In this document: piece after piece, positions 1 through 13,245 of the stretch
How positions within the stretch are numbered: the first letter of the stretch is position 1
Layout of the letters: each line of letters starts with the position of its first letter
Program-made: the position numbers and the translations under genes
The notes under the pieces: generated by a model
The model's database searches: none
What the model saw: only the letters and a program-made list of their open reading frames with translations
What the model was told of the DNA's origin: nothing
Assembly: GCA_943737045.1 (NCBI GenBank)
Contig: CALSFV010000246.1
Location: forward strand, 248,001-312,000
Reading direction: 5' to 3'
From: Parapristionchus giblindavisi
Taxonomy: Eukaryota > Nematoda > Chromadorea > Rhabditida > Diplogasteridae
Length of the DNA stretch: 64,000 nucleotides

Positions 1-3000
1 TCTATAAAAACACTAAGAAAATAAACAAATAAAGACTAGTAACCTGGTTGCTCCTGCTTTTCCATAATTGGGACGTTCTCCTTTTCCTACTTGTATCACA
101 ATATGATACCATTGATATCCTTCCCATGGAACGTGTCCGCTCAACTATAATCATCAAAGGTATTGGTAACAGGGTTTTACGCATTTTATTCCGAAATAAA
201 ACGGGAAACCGGAAAAAATAAATGTACAAAGTAAAAAATGCATATCAAAAACAACATTTGAAGATTTTTTTAGTCATTTTTATCTGACCGAATCGGTCAT
301 AGTTCAGAAAATATGATGCGCTAATAATGATCAACAATCATGTATATAGCGTTGTGGTTCCTTAACCAGAACATTCAACTCCTAGGATTCTAAGCTTCAC
401 GTTGTTGTAGTTATATGTTTTGTATGATTGTTATCTTTTATATGCTGCTACAAGATTTTTGATCGTTATTACGTTCGCTTTGATTGTTTCCGAAAGTACT
501 TATAACATGCAACACAAGAAAATGCGTTTTACAGAAATTTTTCCGTTTTTTTCCGATTTTCCCGGTATTTAAGAGCGGAAAAAAAGTTTTCCGTATTCTT
601 TCTGAAATATATTTCTCGCACAACCCTGATAGGTAATGCATAGGAATGTATACTATTAATGTAGATACCATATGAATAACAACACAGGCAACACTCCATA
701 TATCAACTGCTCTACCGTATCCACTATATCCTTTCTCTATACCTTCTCCCTTTTCACCGCCATAATTAAGTACCTTTAAAATAACATTATTAATAATAAT
801 AAAAGAATAATACTTGTTAATATTAACCTCGGGTGCCATATAATTAAGTGTTCCTGCAGTATTCTTCAATTCACCAACAGCTGTATCAGTACCTCGTAAT
901 CGTCTAGCACATCCAAAATCACCCAATTTGAGTATATGACAACGAGATAAGAATATATTAGCTGGTTTGATATCACGATGAACTATCTAAACGAGTAAAT
1001 ATTATAATCAATTATAGATTAATGATATATACATGATGTGAATGAATGAATGATAATGCTTCAAGAAGTGAATGGGTACATTTCCTCACTAATGCTGTAT
1101 CCATTCCTTCTTTACATATATCTTCAAGAGTTCCTTCCGAACAGTATTCCATTAGTATCAATACTTCATCCTATAGTCATCCATTCTTCCTCATTCATAT
1201 ATCAATCAATATATACTTACTCCTCTTACTTCAGCTCCATAATATGTAACAAGATTAATGTGTTTCAACTCTCTCATAACTCCAACTTCACTTTCAAGTA
1301 CACACATAAGTTCACGTTCAGCCTACAATAATAATCCATCTTATTCTAAAATTTCAAATCGTTTCATTTGTTGTATACAAACGAAGAGGGTGCACGGCAG
1401 CAGGGTGTTGGCACTCCACTTCGACATTTCATGGGTGCACATGGCCAGAAAAAAACTTTACAAAAGTTGTAAATGGGATCGAACTCGGTACTTTTGATCG
1501 AAGTCGGGACATTTATCAATACACTACAGAATAGCTTATGTTAATGCAGTTCCTGAAATCGAATATTCTCGGTATAACTGCGACCGCGAAGTCAATGAAA
1601 ACGCTTAATACGAGGGTGACAAATCGATGGCAATATTCTCGATATAAACAGTGATTGAAAAGGAGTCAGTTTGTATATAATCGTACTTTATTCATTGCGT
1701 GAACAATACTTTATATCATTTTTTTCAGAGAGAGAGATAGAGATGAGAGTGAGTGACATGAATGATATGACATCATTCCTAAGGATTACAAAATCATTAT
1801 TTTAACATACTTTGATTATCTTCACAGCTAACAACCCATTTCCATCCTCTCGAATTGCTTTATAAACGGTTCCATAACTTCCTTTTCCTGTACAACTACA
1901 CTAAACTTAATCTCTACTACAAGTCTAATGAATATACATACCAATTTGTTCAAGCATTCTCCATTTAAATGTAACAGCTCTCCTATATGGATCAATATAG
2001 TTCTTTATTGTATACTCATCACGACCCTTCACTACTTCATCACCCAATACAAATACTTTCTACAAATATATATATATGAGACGAATCGCCAGAGGTTCGA
2101 CCACCCCCCGGACATAGAAATTTCGACCCCCTGAAAAATTCAGATTAAGTACTTTGAACGATGCTCTATCGAACTGCGCTTTCCGAATTTGCATATCTGT
2201 TCTCATTTTCGAGTAGTGGTAGGTCAAAGTTGGCAGGTACGGTATTTTTGGCTCGAATGTGCGTCAGAAAAATGATCATAACTCCGTTCAAAATAATGAT
2301 AGACACTTTTCCAAAAAAAGCATCGAAAGAGGAGATCTTGCGCAACATTTCCCAGTTGGTGACGTCATTTTTCGACCATGCTCCGGTGCTGGGCGGTCGG
2401 TTTTATGAAAAAGTGACTTAACTTTCCTAATCGGAAAAAGTGCACTTTTCTTCTATGCGCGGTTTGTTGCACCCATATGTGTCTAAAAATGACCCAAGTT
2501 TCAGAGGATTTCCGAATTGGAAAAAAAAGGCGTTGATTTTAGTGACGCGACCTCGGACCTGTCAAAGGAAAGAACGGCTTATTCCTTTATCAAGAAACAG
2601 CAAAGGAGCTTAAATGACTCAAAAACATCCGAAAAAGCATTACGAGCTCAAAATACCCATATACGACAGTTATTTGAAACACAAAATCACCGAGTTCCGA
2701 AAAATTTGAAAAAAACCCATATTTTGCTTTTCCACGTGGAAAAAACGTCTCAGTAATGTTAATTAATCTTTATAATATTTCTTATAATGTTTTTGAACAT
2801 TTATGTTTTTGGAAGTGAAGGCCTACCTGCTCTTAGAGCCGAGATATCCGCCATCGAGATTACACGCGCGCGCCCCAACTCCGCGCGATGTGTTGCCATA
2901 AAATGAACGTTTTCCAGCTCAGAATGACTCAAAACAACTTGTTTCATCATTCTTATCACGAAAAAATACCTTGGAACAAGTTTTCTGTGTCTGTAAAAAT

Positions 3001-6000
3001 CAGCAAAAGATTTGGATCGAACCGGGGTTCGAACCCGCTCGGTGGTAAAGGTAAAGAAGTAAAGAGATACCGCTCTAAGAACACCGAGCGGGTTCGAACC
3101 CCGGTTCGATCCAAATCTTTTGCTGATTTTTACAGACACAGAAAACTTGTTCCAAGGTATTTTTTCGTGATAAGAATGATGAAACAAGTTGTTTTGAGTC
3201 ATTCTGAGCTGGAAAACGTTCATTTTATGGCAACACATCGCGCGGAGTTGGGGCGCGCGCGTGTAATCTCGATGGCGGATATCTCGGCTCTAAGAGCAGG
3301 TAGGCCTTCACTTCCAAAAACATAAATGTTCAAAAACATTATAAGAAATATTATAAAGATTAATTAACATTACTGAGACGTTTTTTCCACGTGGAAAAGC
3401 AAAATATGGGTTTTTTCAAATTTTTCGGAACTCGGTGATTTTGTGTTTCAAAAAACTGCCGTATATGGGTATTTTGAGCTCGTAATGCTTTTTCGGATGT
3501 TTTTGAGTCATTTAAGCTCCTTTGCTGTTTCTTGATAAAGGAATAAGCCGTTCTTTCCTTTGACAGGTCCGAGGTCGCGTCACTAAAATCAACGCCTTTT
3601 TTTTTCCAATTCGGAAATCCTCTGAAACTTGGGTCATTTTTAGACACATATGGGTGCAACAAACCGCGCATAGAAGAAAAGTGCACTTTTTCCGATTAGG
3701 AAAGTTAAGTCACTTTTTCATAAAACCGACCGCCCAGCACCGGAGCATGGTCGAAAAATGACGTCACCAACTGAGAAATGTTGCGCAAGATCTCCTCTTT
3801 CGATGCTTTTTTTGGAAAAGTGTCTATCATTATTTTGAACGGAGTTATGATCATTTTTCTGACGCACATTCGAGCCAAAAATACCGTACCTGCCAACTTT
3901 GACCTACCACTACTCGAAAATGAGAACAGATATGCAAAATCGGAAAGCGCAGTTCGATAGAGCATCGTTCAAAGTACTTAATCTGAATTTTTCAGGGGGT
4001 CGAAATTTCTATGTCCGCGGACCCTCCGAAACGGTCGATTTTCTCGCGATTCGTCTCATATATATATACAAATAAATATAAATATATGACATACCCTAAT
4101 TCTTCTTTCCAAATAATTGTTCATTCGTTGAGCAACTAGTATCATCCTTTCACCTCTTTTCATTCCTTCCTCTCTAGATTCTTTCTTGAAACGTGGAGAT
4201 GTTACTCCTTCATTCTTATATCCTTTCTCTTCTACTCTTCCCATTATAATACATTTACATACAGTGACGTCATCATTTAATCTCTAAACATATGTTAATG
4301 CATAGTGTAATATAATGAATAGACACCTTGAATACATCATCTTCAAGTAAACGAGTCAATATAGGATCTGTTACTGTTTGCATGAAATTCAATGCTGGCA
4401 TTGCCCTGAAATGACATATTATGAGATAATTATTGATTAGTATATATGGCTCATGGATTCAAATCTCATTTTTTTCTGTCATAGGTCGAACAGTACGTTA
4501 GAAACTACGAAGCCTGACCGCATTTTGGAATTTTTTTTAATTAGAAGGAGAGAGATAAAGAAAGTAATTAAAAGTTGGTTGTGCAATACATTTTCTAAAT
4601 TGTTTTTTTTAAATTCTAAAGGCGATCCAGTGTTTTGGCCCTGGTCCTAGACACTGGACCGTCCCAAGTGGGTTGGGCCTCATCAGTAGGATGACCCACG
4701 CAGGAAATTAAAAAAAATTTTATAATCGAAAAACAAAAATTGCTAGGTTTTTTGGAGTAAATTACTATAAAAATGATTGAGATTTAGATAAGTGAATAAT
4801 ATAAATTCAATATGATAGTAGAGTTATTCCGACTACTACACTGATCTAATTTGCACAAAATATGTTACAAATGCTCCATTTGATAGTAGTCTATGATAGC
4901 AAGATCATTGATACATAAAATAGACAATGTAATATCGATAGCTATTAGTCACATTCATACATGGGCGGGGTACCTGGAGCTCGATTCTACAGGGGGCATT
5001 CGAACGAAAAATGGTTAATTTCACAGGGGGCCTTCACTTTTTTCTTCAAAAATTTCACCTAAACGTCATTTTTTTACAGAGGGCATTCCACAATTTTTTT
5101 AAAATCCCTAATTTTACAGGGGGGCACCCCCATGTTGGCGCCCATGTATGGTCACATTGAACTAGAAATACAGATAGCTAAAATATAGCACCCCAACTGC
5201 ATGTCTCCAAAAAGTGAGAAAGAAATGGATCAGCTTTATATATAATACCATAATGGAATTGTTCCTTTTGATGGATGAGGATGACACTCTTCTAAGAATC
5301 TTCTCCAATTACTTATTAGATTAGTACACGATAATATATATGATTGTAATTGAGATGACACAATCAATCGAGATAGATCCTTATACACCTAATACATCAT
5401 TCTTATATTAGACTATTAAGTATACAGTCATGTACATACTTGCATACATAGATCAAATGCTCTCATCATAGTAAAACGAAATGGAGCAATTTGATGAGGA
5501 GATAACTCAGAGAATGAATATGTACAACTAAGTTGTGTAACAAATGAATGAAGAATTTCAGCTAATTCAAGTACATCTTTCTATAATACAATATATCAAT
5601 CAATTAACCAATAACTGTCATCCATACCGAAAATTGTGATAGTTGTTGATTAAGCATATCATTAGATGATATCCATTTGGTTGATATACTTTTATCATTA
5701 CCAATACATCTTGATCTCACTCCTGTCAACAATATACAATTGGATGGCTAAAATAGATGAATTGAATACAATCAATGGATCAATTCAGATGAAAACTAAC
5801 AATTAGAGGAAGAGTAAATCGAAGTGTATGACATAATGATATATTGATTTTTGTAGTTCGACCATTCCATAATGGTAAAGATGGACATATTATAACAGTT
5901 GCACCATTCATTTTTCTTCCTTCTCCTACAGCTTCTATTAAATCTTGTGTTGTACCATTATCAACTGATTGAGAATCAACTAATATATTCCATTTGTCAT

Positions 6001-8259
6001 TCCAATCTTCACTTTCAATCTCAATATAATTTATTCATCAATCTATCACTTTATTAATTATATATACCAATACATAATTAACAAGTTCTTTAGATAGAAC
6101 ATCCAATGGAACTTTAATCTCTTCTAACCAACTATTTCTACTCCATTCAATAAGACGACGAATTATACCAAATACTCGACTTGTTCTGATCATTATCAAT
6201 ACATTATTGAATACGCCATTTATGATACAAAAACTAACCTGTCTTGAGCACTTCTTAATAAACTATTATATGATCTACATGTGAATAAGACAGAAGGATC
6301 ATCCATCATATAAAGACTTAAACATTCAATATATTCATTCATTTTAAACAATCATATACATTACCGGTCAAAAGTAAGTATCCACTTTTGGTTTTTTGGT
6401 CATAACTTTTTTCAAACTCAACCGATCATGTCCAGCTTTTCAGGGATTGTTTTGAGAGTAAGTTCACGTGTTTTTCTCAACAAATTATCGCGTTTGAACT
6501 CTTACGGTGAAATTTACTTCGAATTTATGAAAACTCACAAAAGTGAGATTTTCGTTTTCTTCGTTTTCTTCCGAGTTTCTTCACTTATTTCGCTACCAAT
6601 ATCTGTTATATCAATTTAAAACCATGCCACGGCCTCTTGGGAGCAATATACCACCGACATTCGTATTAGAATCCTTCCGTCGTGAACGTGAGATGGCTCC
6701 GTCAGCAGCCCCATGTCGCAGCTATTCCGGATGTCTGTTTCGACTATCCCTAAGATCATCAAAACTCCAATCCTTGCCCAAACAATGAAAAGGACTAATG
6801 GATGACTTCTCAAGACTACCACGACATCTTATCATTTGATTACCTGCGTTGCAATGGAGAACTCGAAGCTCACTGCAATGGACATCAATCGAGAGCTGGC
6901 GAAATTTCACCAAATTGAGATATGTGAAGCTTCTAACTTGAGTGAAAAGACGTTTGAGGGAAGGAAATGGGTCTCTAGGATATTGACGTATTCGTCCCTC
7001 TTCACAATTCCCATCACATGGTCCACGGGACCAACCCCAACTACAGAGAAATATCCCCATAAAATCAACGATAATCCTCCAAGCTTCAAGGTGTGCAGTT
7101 GGTAGTTCCCATCAAATCTAGTGTCAACCGGACGACGAACACGAGTTATTCCGTTCATACGAATCATCAGAAATTTGATTTCGTCGAGAATACGACCTAC
7201 TACCACTGTTGTGGGGTCCAATGCAGGGTCCAACGTTGATGTTGTGGTGTTGTTTTCTTGTAGATGGGGTTGGTACCCTGGACCATGTGAAGGGAATTGT
7301 GAAGAAGGACGACTACGTCAATATCCTAGAGACCCATTTCCTTCCCACAAACGTCTTTTCACCAAAGTTAGGAGCTTCACATATCTCAATTTGGTGAAAT
7401 TTCGCCAGTTCTCGATTGGTGTACATTGCAGTGAGCCTCGAGTTCTCCATCTCGACGCAGGTAATCAAATGATAAGATGTCATGGTAGTCTTGAGAGGTC
7501 ATCCATTAGTCCTTTTCATTGCTTGGACAAGGATTGGAGTTTTGATGACATTGGGGATAGTCGAAAGAGACTATCAGGAATAGCAGCGACAGTGGGCTGC
7601 GCCCGGAGCCATCTGACGTTCACGACGAAAGGATTCTAATACGGATATCAGTGGAATATTGTTCCCAAGAGGCCGTGACATGGTTTTAAAATGATATAAC
7701 ACATATTGGTAGCGAAAAAGTGTAGCAAAATCGGCCCTTTATGCAACTAGGAAATTTTTTTTGTCTTCGATTTCGATGAAAGTCCTTCGGTAGATGAGGT
7801 TGGGGGTCATGAGAAGGCCTAGCTACTCGATTGGGCCATTATCGATTTTTTGTGATCTACCCTGAAAATGGTCATAACTCGGTTAATTTTCATCGTACAG
7901 CGAGCTGACAGGTGTCATTCGAACCATATTCTAAAGCTCTCCATATGACCCGTTCGCTGCTAAGTCGTCTTTAGGGCGAAAAACTATTTTTTTGATCAAA
8001 AAAGTAAATTTTTCTCGAAATTTTTTTTGGCCCCGTCCGCTTTATTGCAAAAATTATGTCTTCAAACCACGTACAATATCACTATCTGGCCAAATCAAGC
8101 AGCTAGGCCTTCTCATGACCCCCAACCAAATCTACCAAAGGACTTTCATCGAAATCGGAGACAAAAAATTTTTCATAGTGGCAGAAAGGTCCGATTTTGC
8201 TACACTTTTATTGGAGACCCGTGATATATATATATATAAATAAATAAATAAATAAATAA

Positions 8260-8342
<83 letters not shown>

Positions 8343-11300
8343 ACAATCAATATCAGAAGTGAGAATTTTTTCACATACACATTTCCGCTCTTTGATAGAT
8401 TTGGCATAATAAAAGAGAGAAAACTTATTTCCATACGTGGGCGGACATTGCCGCTGGAAATGAAAATCGGGGGGGGGGGGGGTCGGAAGCAAAAAATGGA
8501 GCATTTATACGTCATTTTGAGTGATTTTTTTTTGGAAAATCGGGGGGTCGGGTGCCAAAAATCGGGGGTGTATTACCGCTAGCGGCAGTGGTGCCCACGT
8601 ATGCTTATTTCACTAAACAAGAAATTAATGACGATGCTAGTCCAGAATTGAAAAAAATCAGTTCCCCACTGATTTCTCAAATATTTCTTTCTTATTTTCA
8701 AGTAAAAGGATAAATTTACGCCGAAAGGGGTGCCCGTGCAAAATTAGGGTTCTTCGAAAATTATGAGAAATGGCCCTTGTAAAAATTACGTTTACAATTA
8801 GGTGAAATTGATTTTTTTTTCAAATTTCGCAGTCTGTAGAATACAAAAAGGAATAGATATATAAAAAAACCCTATCTGAGAGAATTCAACAACTGGGATA
8901 TTTTGTGGTATCGATGAAAAATGAATTTTCCTGTTTTATGTGTGATAATTACAGGCTCCATGAGTGAAGTACACTGGTACTTCGAAATATCATCCAATTG
9001 AAATTTCGCTTCATGGGGTGACCACACAACGATTTGGCGACTTTTCCTAAAAAGTTTATTTCGAATCCAATCGACGCGGGAGTGGGCTCAATCGAATCCT
9101 TAGCTAATTCTAAGAAACTATTGTTCAGGTGAGTTTTTTGATCAACGGTCAACGAAAGCTGGAATTGGGAATTTTCAAAAAAAAATTTCACATTTAATTA
9201 ATTTTCACTATTTCACCGTAACAAGCCTACAACTTTTTATTTGCTCAATCGCTTCTAAATATCATAACACACCTTCAGTTTGAAAATCATAATTTAAAAA
9301 ATACATATTATGTGAAAAAATTTATAACGAAAATCGCAATTATGGTGTGCACCTACAGTAATCCCTAATCGGTCAATTTGGAAATTTGGTAGTTTTGAAC
9401 ATATTTCACCGATGTTCTGGGGGCGATCATTTCGGCAACGATCATTTCGGCAACGGATCATAAATCGGTTGGGAGATGATCAATGGAAACAAAAGTTGTA
9501 CCATTGTTATCAGTGGGAGTGTACGGTATTGTGATATCGTAACCGTCTGGAATCGCGAACTGATTTTTTTTCAATCGACCCAATGACCCGGGGTTCATGG
9601 TTGAAAATGGCCGAAGTCGAAAAATTCATGGTGGCCGGAGATCAAATACCAGTTACCATTATATCAGTAGTGAGCCAACTTTTATCTTTCTGGATGCCGT
9701 AGCCCGAACTACCGTAATCGAACCAGGGTTTGCCGTCATTTTCGCTACAATATTGTAAGGTACGGCAGCTATATTACGGTAGTTCGGGTTACGGTATCCA
9801 GAAAGATAAAAGTTGGCTCACTACTGATATAATGGTAACTGGTATTTGATCTCCGACCATCATGAATTTTTCGACTTCGGCCATTTTCAACCATGAACCC
9901 CGGGTAATGGGTCGACTGAAAAAAAAAACAGTTCGCGATTCCAGAAGGTTACGGTAGCGCAATACCGTACACTCCCAATGATAACAATGGTACAACTTTG
10001 GTTTCCATTGATCATCTCCCAACCGATTTATGATCCGTTGCCGAAATGATCGCCCCCCCCCCCCCAGAACATCGGTGAAATATGTTCAAAACTACCAAAT
10101 TTCCAAATTGACCGATTAGGGATTACTGTAGGTGCACACCATAATTGCGATTTTCGTTATAAAAACGATTTTTTCACATAATATGTATTTTTTTTTAAAT
10201 TATGATTTTCAAACTGAAGATGTGTTATGATATTTAGAAGTGATTGAGCAAATAAAAAGTTGTAGGCTTGTTACGGTGAAATAGTGAAAATTAATTAAAT
10301 GTGAATTTTTTTTTTCGAAAATTCCCAATTCCAGCTTTCGTTGACCGTTGATCAAAAAACTCACCTGAACAATAGTTTCTTAGAATTAGCTAAGGATTCG
10401 ATTGAGCCCACTCCCGCATCGATTGGATTCGAAATAAACTTTTTAGGAAAAGTCGCCAAATCGTTGTGTGGTCACCCCATGAAGCGAATTTTCAATTGGA
10501 TGATATTTCCAAGTACCAGTGTACTCCACTCATGGAGCCTGTAATTATCACACATAAAACAGAAAAATTCATTTTTCATCGATGCCGCACATATGTCGAT
10601 TTTCTAAGATAACGTGTTATAATAACTAACTCATCATCTTCAATATCATCCATATTTCCTTCTAGATCATATGTGGCTGCTTCTTCATTCACTCTATCTG
10701 TTTCATATTGCCAATCTTCTATTATTGTCTTTCTCACTACATCAGTACATACATTCCTTAATCATAAAGACTACACAATACAATATTAATCAATTCGTTC
10801 ATTCACCCAAATAACACTATTTATTCATTACCGATTGATAATAGTGATGACATTGTATACAAACCCCAATTGACAAAATGTTCAAATGTGTAAATAGTAG
10901 ATGTCTTAACTTACAACATAGTATGACACAATTTGGATGTAGCAAATGGAATAGATAAAGCGATTGAATATGCCCTTCCTAATTCATCTTCTAATCGTGA
11001 AAATAAATGAATAACATCCCTTCCTTCAGATGAATATGATTCTACCCACATACGAATGTACCAGATATACTTCTTAAACAATCTACATATTCATCCATAT
11101 TATATAATCAATACTCACTTCAAATACTAGACTATGTAATCGATCAAATGTAATATCGATTGATTGAGGAAAACAACGACATGTACTATTCAATTCTTCC
11201 ATTACTTTCTTTCTTAATGATATTGCCTACAATTGAAATTCGGTAAAAATGAATGAATGAATGGAATGAATACTTGTTGTAGACAATCTCTAGAGTCTTC

Positions 11301-12995
11301 AATAAGTGTATCCATAGTAAGAGAATCATGATGAGCATCTTCAGCTTCAGATCGAGTTTGTAACCTAATGTATAGATGAATAGAAAGACAGATAGACCGA
11401 TACACAAACACACACACTTACCATTCCTCTAATAAAGTTAATTTAATTCTTTGAATAAAAACGAAGAGTGGAAGAGGTGATACGATATTCATTTCTATTC
11501 CTATATCACTATATATATTGTATATTGATCCATCCTTCAATACAATTATTCATATATAGCAATTATTTATTGAATTAGTTGAATGACTTACAGATTTACT
11601 TCGAACAGCTTCCGCATAACTATTCGGAGGCAATTTGAGTAGAACAACTGCCTTTGCTATAGATACATCACATAGATTTGATACTCGATAAAATACCTCA
11701 ATAACATAATAAAGTATAATAATGAAGTATAATGTAGTCCATCTACTTACTTTAGACATTCCTTTAACTGTTAGACTTTTATGAACAAATGAACGAATAC
11801 TTTCTTTCATTTTATCAAATGCAAGTATTGTAAAATGATTAGATGAAGTATATTCCATATCCATTCCTAATAGAACACTCAGTGAATTCAACTGATCATT
11901 CACTATTATTTATTCATTCATACATATCATATACCTTATCTTGTAGATCATCAATAGTTGTGGATACAGCAGTTAGGAGGTTTATACGACTTATAACAGA
12001 AGATGCAGATGGAAAAGCAAGTAAAAGACCTTTTGAATGAGGAAAAAGGCTTTGAAATGATGACCATTCTGCGAATTCAAATTATTCCTTCTACCAATAC
12101 ATAATCAATATACGAAACCTTCTAATAGAAGATCGATATTGTCTTTGCAATTTCTTAGATGTTCAAGATATTCCATAGATACATCAAATGGATCCATCAC
12201 AGGAGATGATTTCAATTCAAATTTTGAAATTTTATCCAATATTGATTTCTTGGATTCTCTCAGATTATTGACAACTAAATTTTCTTCAAATGCACCATCA
12301 TCATTCTTTCCAATACTAAAATGTATTTGAGTAAGTAACAAGTATCATACATTATCAATATACTTTCCAGTGAAATATGCACGTAGTATAAGCCATAATA
12401 CATCTCCAAATGCATAATCTTCATTATGAGCTATTAGATACAACTTTTTCTAAAAAATATAAATGTAATACATTAATTATGTATGAATAATGAACAAACT
12501 TCTTCACGATGAACTACAACATTATTTCCTCTTCTTTCATTTTGTACTAATATTTTAACATCATTGAATAATCTTTCCCTATCATCCATCATTTCTTCTT
12601 TACTCTTCTTTCTTTTATCTTCATTTCCTTCATCTCCACTCTTTTCAGTCAAAGGTAGACAATTATAGATCCGAAATGTTTCATTCTATACAAATCATTA
12701 TGATAATCAATATAATGAATCATTATCTCCATCACCTTATCATCACCTTCTTCTTCTCCCATTTCTTTTGCCATTTGTCTAACATATCTTCTTCCATGAT
12801 CTTTCTTATTATCTGATTTATTAAGACTGAATCGTCCTCTATACTTAGGTCTCATAACACTAACACTCTTCTTCCATTCATCCATTCTACAGTATACATC
12901 CTATATTCATCAATACTTCAACAATATCCATTATACCTTATCTTATCATTAAAAGCGGTGAATACACTCTTGGGTAGACTATTTGATCTCTTCAT
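1..12995 (-). CDS. MAP3K4: MAP3K4/MEKK4-type MAP kinase kinase kinase, many exons, 3' end beyond window
   Basis: Serine/threonine kinase expected to phosphorylate MAP2Ks in the stress (p38/JNK) cascade. Kinase motifs are read in order along the minus strand: glycine loop GKGSYGTVYKAI with VKII (about 1885-1800), MEYCSEGTLEDI (about 1140), HRDIKPANIFL (about 980-940), LGDFGCARRL (about 925), GTLNYMAPE (about 850), GYGRAVDIWSVACVVIHM (about 730-670) and HVPWEGYQWYH (about 140-90). The HRDIKxANIF, GDFGC and GRAxDIWS wording is closest to MAP3K4. C-terminal kinase subdomains lie left of the window. The long N-terminal part is AT-rich host-like exons separated by short introns; I chose the ATG at 12995-12993, which opens MKRSNSLPKSVFTAFNDK and is followed by a 36-nt intron. 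That the 10.6-13.0 kb exons belong to the same gene is inferred from strand, continuity and lack of another start. Introns are inflated by foldback elements at 2070-4068, 6615-8227 and 8860-10620. Confidence 0.75.
60..1900 (-). other. Protein kinase domain exons of the MAP3K4-type gene
   Basis: Catalytic residues visible: the VKII lysine, HRD aspartate, DFG aspartate and APE glutamate, so the domain looks active as far as it is seen. Exons are about 1800-1900, 1245-1325, 1045-1170, 850-985, 660-775 and 60-145. Two introns are enlarged: about 146-660 and 1340-1790. Both hold AT-rich non-coding DNA in which I recognise no element. The last visible exon may end near 45 or run on; the splice site there is unclear. 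Confidence 0.9.
2070..4068. mobile_element. Palindromic foldback element P1 in a MAP3K intron
   Basis: Two near-identical arms of about 975 nt (about 2070-3044 and 3082-4060) are reverse complements around a 37-nt spacer (3045-3081). The outer ends share GAGACGAATCGC / GCGATTCGTCTC inside (TA)n. Mirror-image open frames in the arms are by-products of the symmetry. The inner ends of the arms carry a tRNA-like B box and the TTTTGCTGATTTT motif. No transposase is visible, so it is non-autonomous. Confidence 0.9.
3082..3131 (+). other. tRNA-like B box plus TTTTGCTGATTTT tail (mirrored at 2996-3044)
   Basis: GGGTTCGAACCCC followed directly by a second T-arm-like GGTTCGATCC, then after 6 nt the motif CTTTTGCTGATTTTTACA. 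The mirrored copy lies in the left arm of palindrome P1. No A box is visible. The two T runs could end RNA polymerase III transcripts. It is not a foldable tRNA. Confidence 0.6.
4440..4955. other. Enlarged MAP3K intron, unclassified DNA
   Basis: Non-coding AT-rich stretch between host exons, holding a small hairpin (CCAGTGT near 4628 and ACACTGG near 4652) and a GC-richer patch at 4617-4707. No gene or element boundary seen. Confidence 0.5.
4956..5150. mobile_element. hAT-type MITE, CATAC family, copy 1
   Basis: TIRs CATACATGGGCG / CGCCCATGTATG, flanked by the perfect 8-bp target duplication GTCACATT (4948-4955 and 5151-5158). The inside has four imperfect repeats of a (T)TACAGGGGGC block. 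An 8-bp duplication and a TIR starting CA are typical of hAT elements. Confidence 0.9.
6362..6614. other. Non-coding sequence left of palindrome P2
   Basis: AT-rich intron DNA, probably part of another mobile element; no boundary resolved. Confidence 0.4.
6615..7691. mobile_element. Palindromic foldback element P2
   Basis: Arms of about 530 nt are reverse complements about a centre near 7153; ends are TTTAAAACCATG / CATGGTTTTAAA. The arms differ at scattered bases. Long mirror-image frames in both arms have no recognisable motif and I do not call them genes. Confidence 0.85.
7693..8227. mobile_element. Foldback element P3 (ATATCACGG-TIR family, diverged)
   Basis: Inverted repeat centred near 7962: GTGTAGCAAAATCGG (about 7719) mirrors CCGATTTTGCTACAC (about 8190). 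The right end, reading outward, resembles the AAAAGTGTA..GGAGATCCGTGATAT terminus seen at 52500, 54067 and 61829, so it is probably a diverged relative of that family. It abuts P2. Confidence 0.7.
8228..8340. repeat. (AAAT)n / (TA)n microsatellite
   Basis: Short AAAT run followed by about 70 nt of TA dinucleotides. Open frames rich in Ile-Tyr here are artefacts. Confidence 0.95.
8432..8603. mobile_element. hAT-type MITE, CATAC family, copy 2
   Basis: 172 bp; TIRs CATACGTGGGC / GCCCACGTATG; perfect 8-bp target duplication CTTATTTC (8424-8431 and 8604-8611). The interior has a G run and the shared block GGAAAATCGGGGGGTCGGGTG. Confidence 0.93.
8860..10620. mobile_element. Palindromic foldback element P4 with asymmetric ends
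   Basis: Arms mirror about 9746; the arms share TTTTATGTGTGATAATTACA and GTGGTCACCCCATGAAGCG. The terminal 40 nt differ: the left end is CTATCTGAGAGAATTCAAC, the right end reads AAGATAACGTGTTAT. The element at 32480-34233 has the same two end types. A smaller inverted repeat is nested in the middle (9417-10063). Confidence 0.85.
9417..10063. mobile_element. Nested inverted-repeat element inside P4
   Basis: Ends GGGGGCGATCATTTCGGCAACG and its complement, with a C run at the right end. The inner block ACGGTAGTTCGGGTTACGGT plus CCAGAAAGATAAA recurs near 44890-45020, so this is a dispersed family. Confidence 0.75.
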
Positions 12996-13245
12996 ATCTA
13001 TATCTATAATGAATAAGTATTCATCAATCTATATTATTATTCTCCAAGATATCAATGAGATACGTATGTATAACTCATTTACAACATGAGATAGAGACAA
13101 CATTTTTTTGATTTATTCATACAAATGTGGACAACAAATAACAATAACAACTGAACGAGAAACATAACAAGAATAAACAAGTATGATATAATATGAAATA
13201 ATTAATAAATGAAATATAAGATATGACAATGACAGAATATATAAT
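12996..13245 (-). promoter_or_regulatory. Intercistronic region between MDN1 stop and MAP3K start
   Basis: 250 nt. An AATAAA lies at 13117-13112 on the minus strand, about 130 nt after the MDN1 stop. A splice-acceptor-like TTCATTATAG ends at 13004, 8 nt before the MAP3K ATG. The roughly 110-nt gap fits a trans-spliced nematode-type operon junction; this is inference. Confidence 0.5.

Noticed and set aside
2801..3325. Mirror-image 145-codon frames in P1
   Set aside because: Identical because the DNA is palindromic; no domain or codon bias, and they run through the tRNA-like motifs.
6722..7639. Possible transposase frames in P2
   Set aside because: Frames are mirror copies with differing stops and contain no catalytic motif that I can see.
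8132..8515. Ile-Tyr repeat frames
   Set aside because: Pure TA dinucleotide run.
8949..10544. Shared frame NNSFLELAKDS..EINFLGK in arms of P4 and P7
   Set aside because: Recurs in all four arms because the DNA is repeated; no start, no known domain, and P7 copies differ without a clear protein-level constraint.
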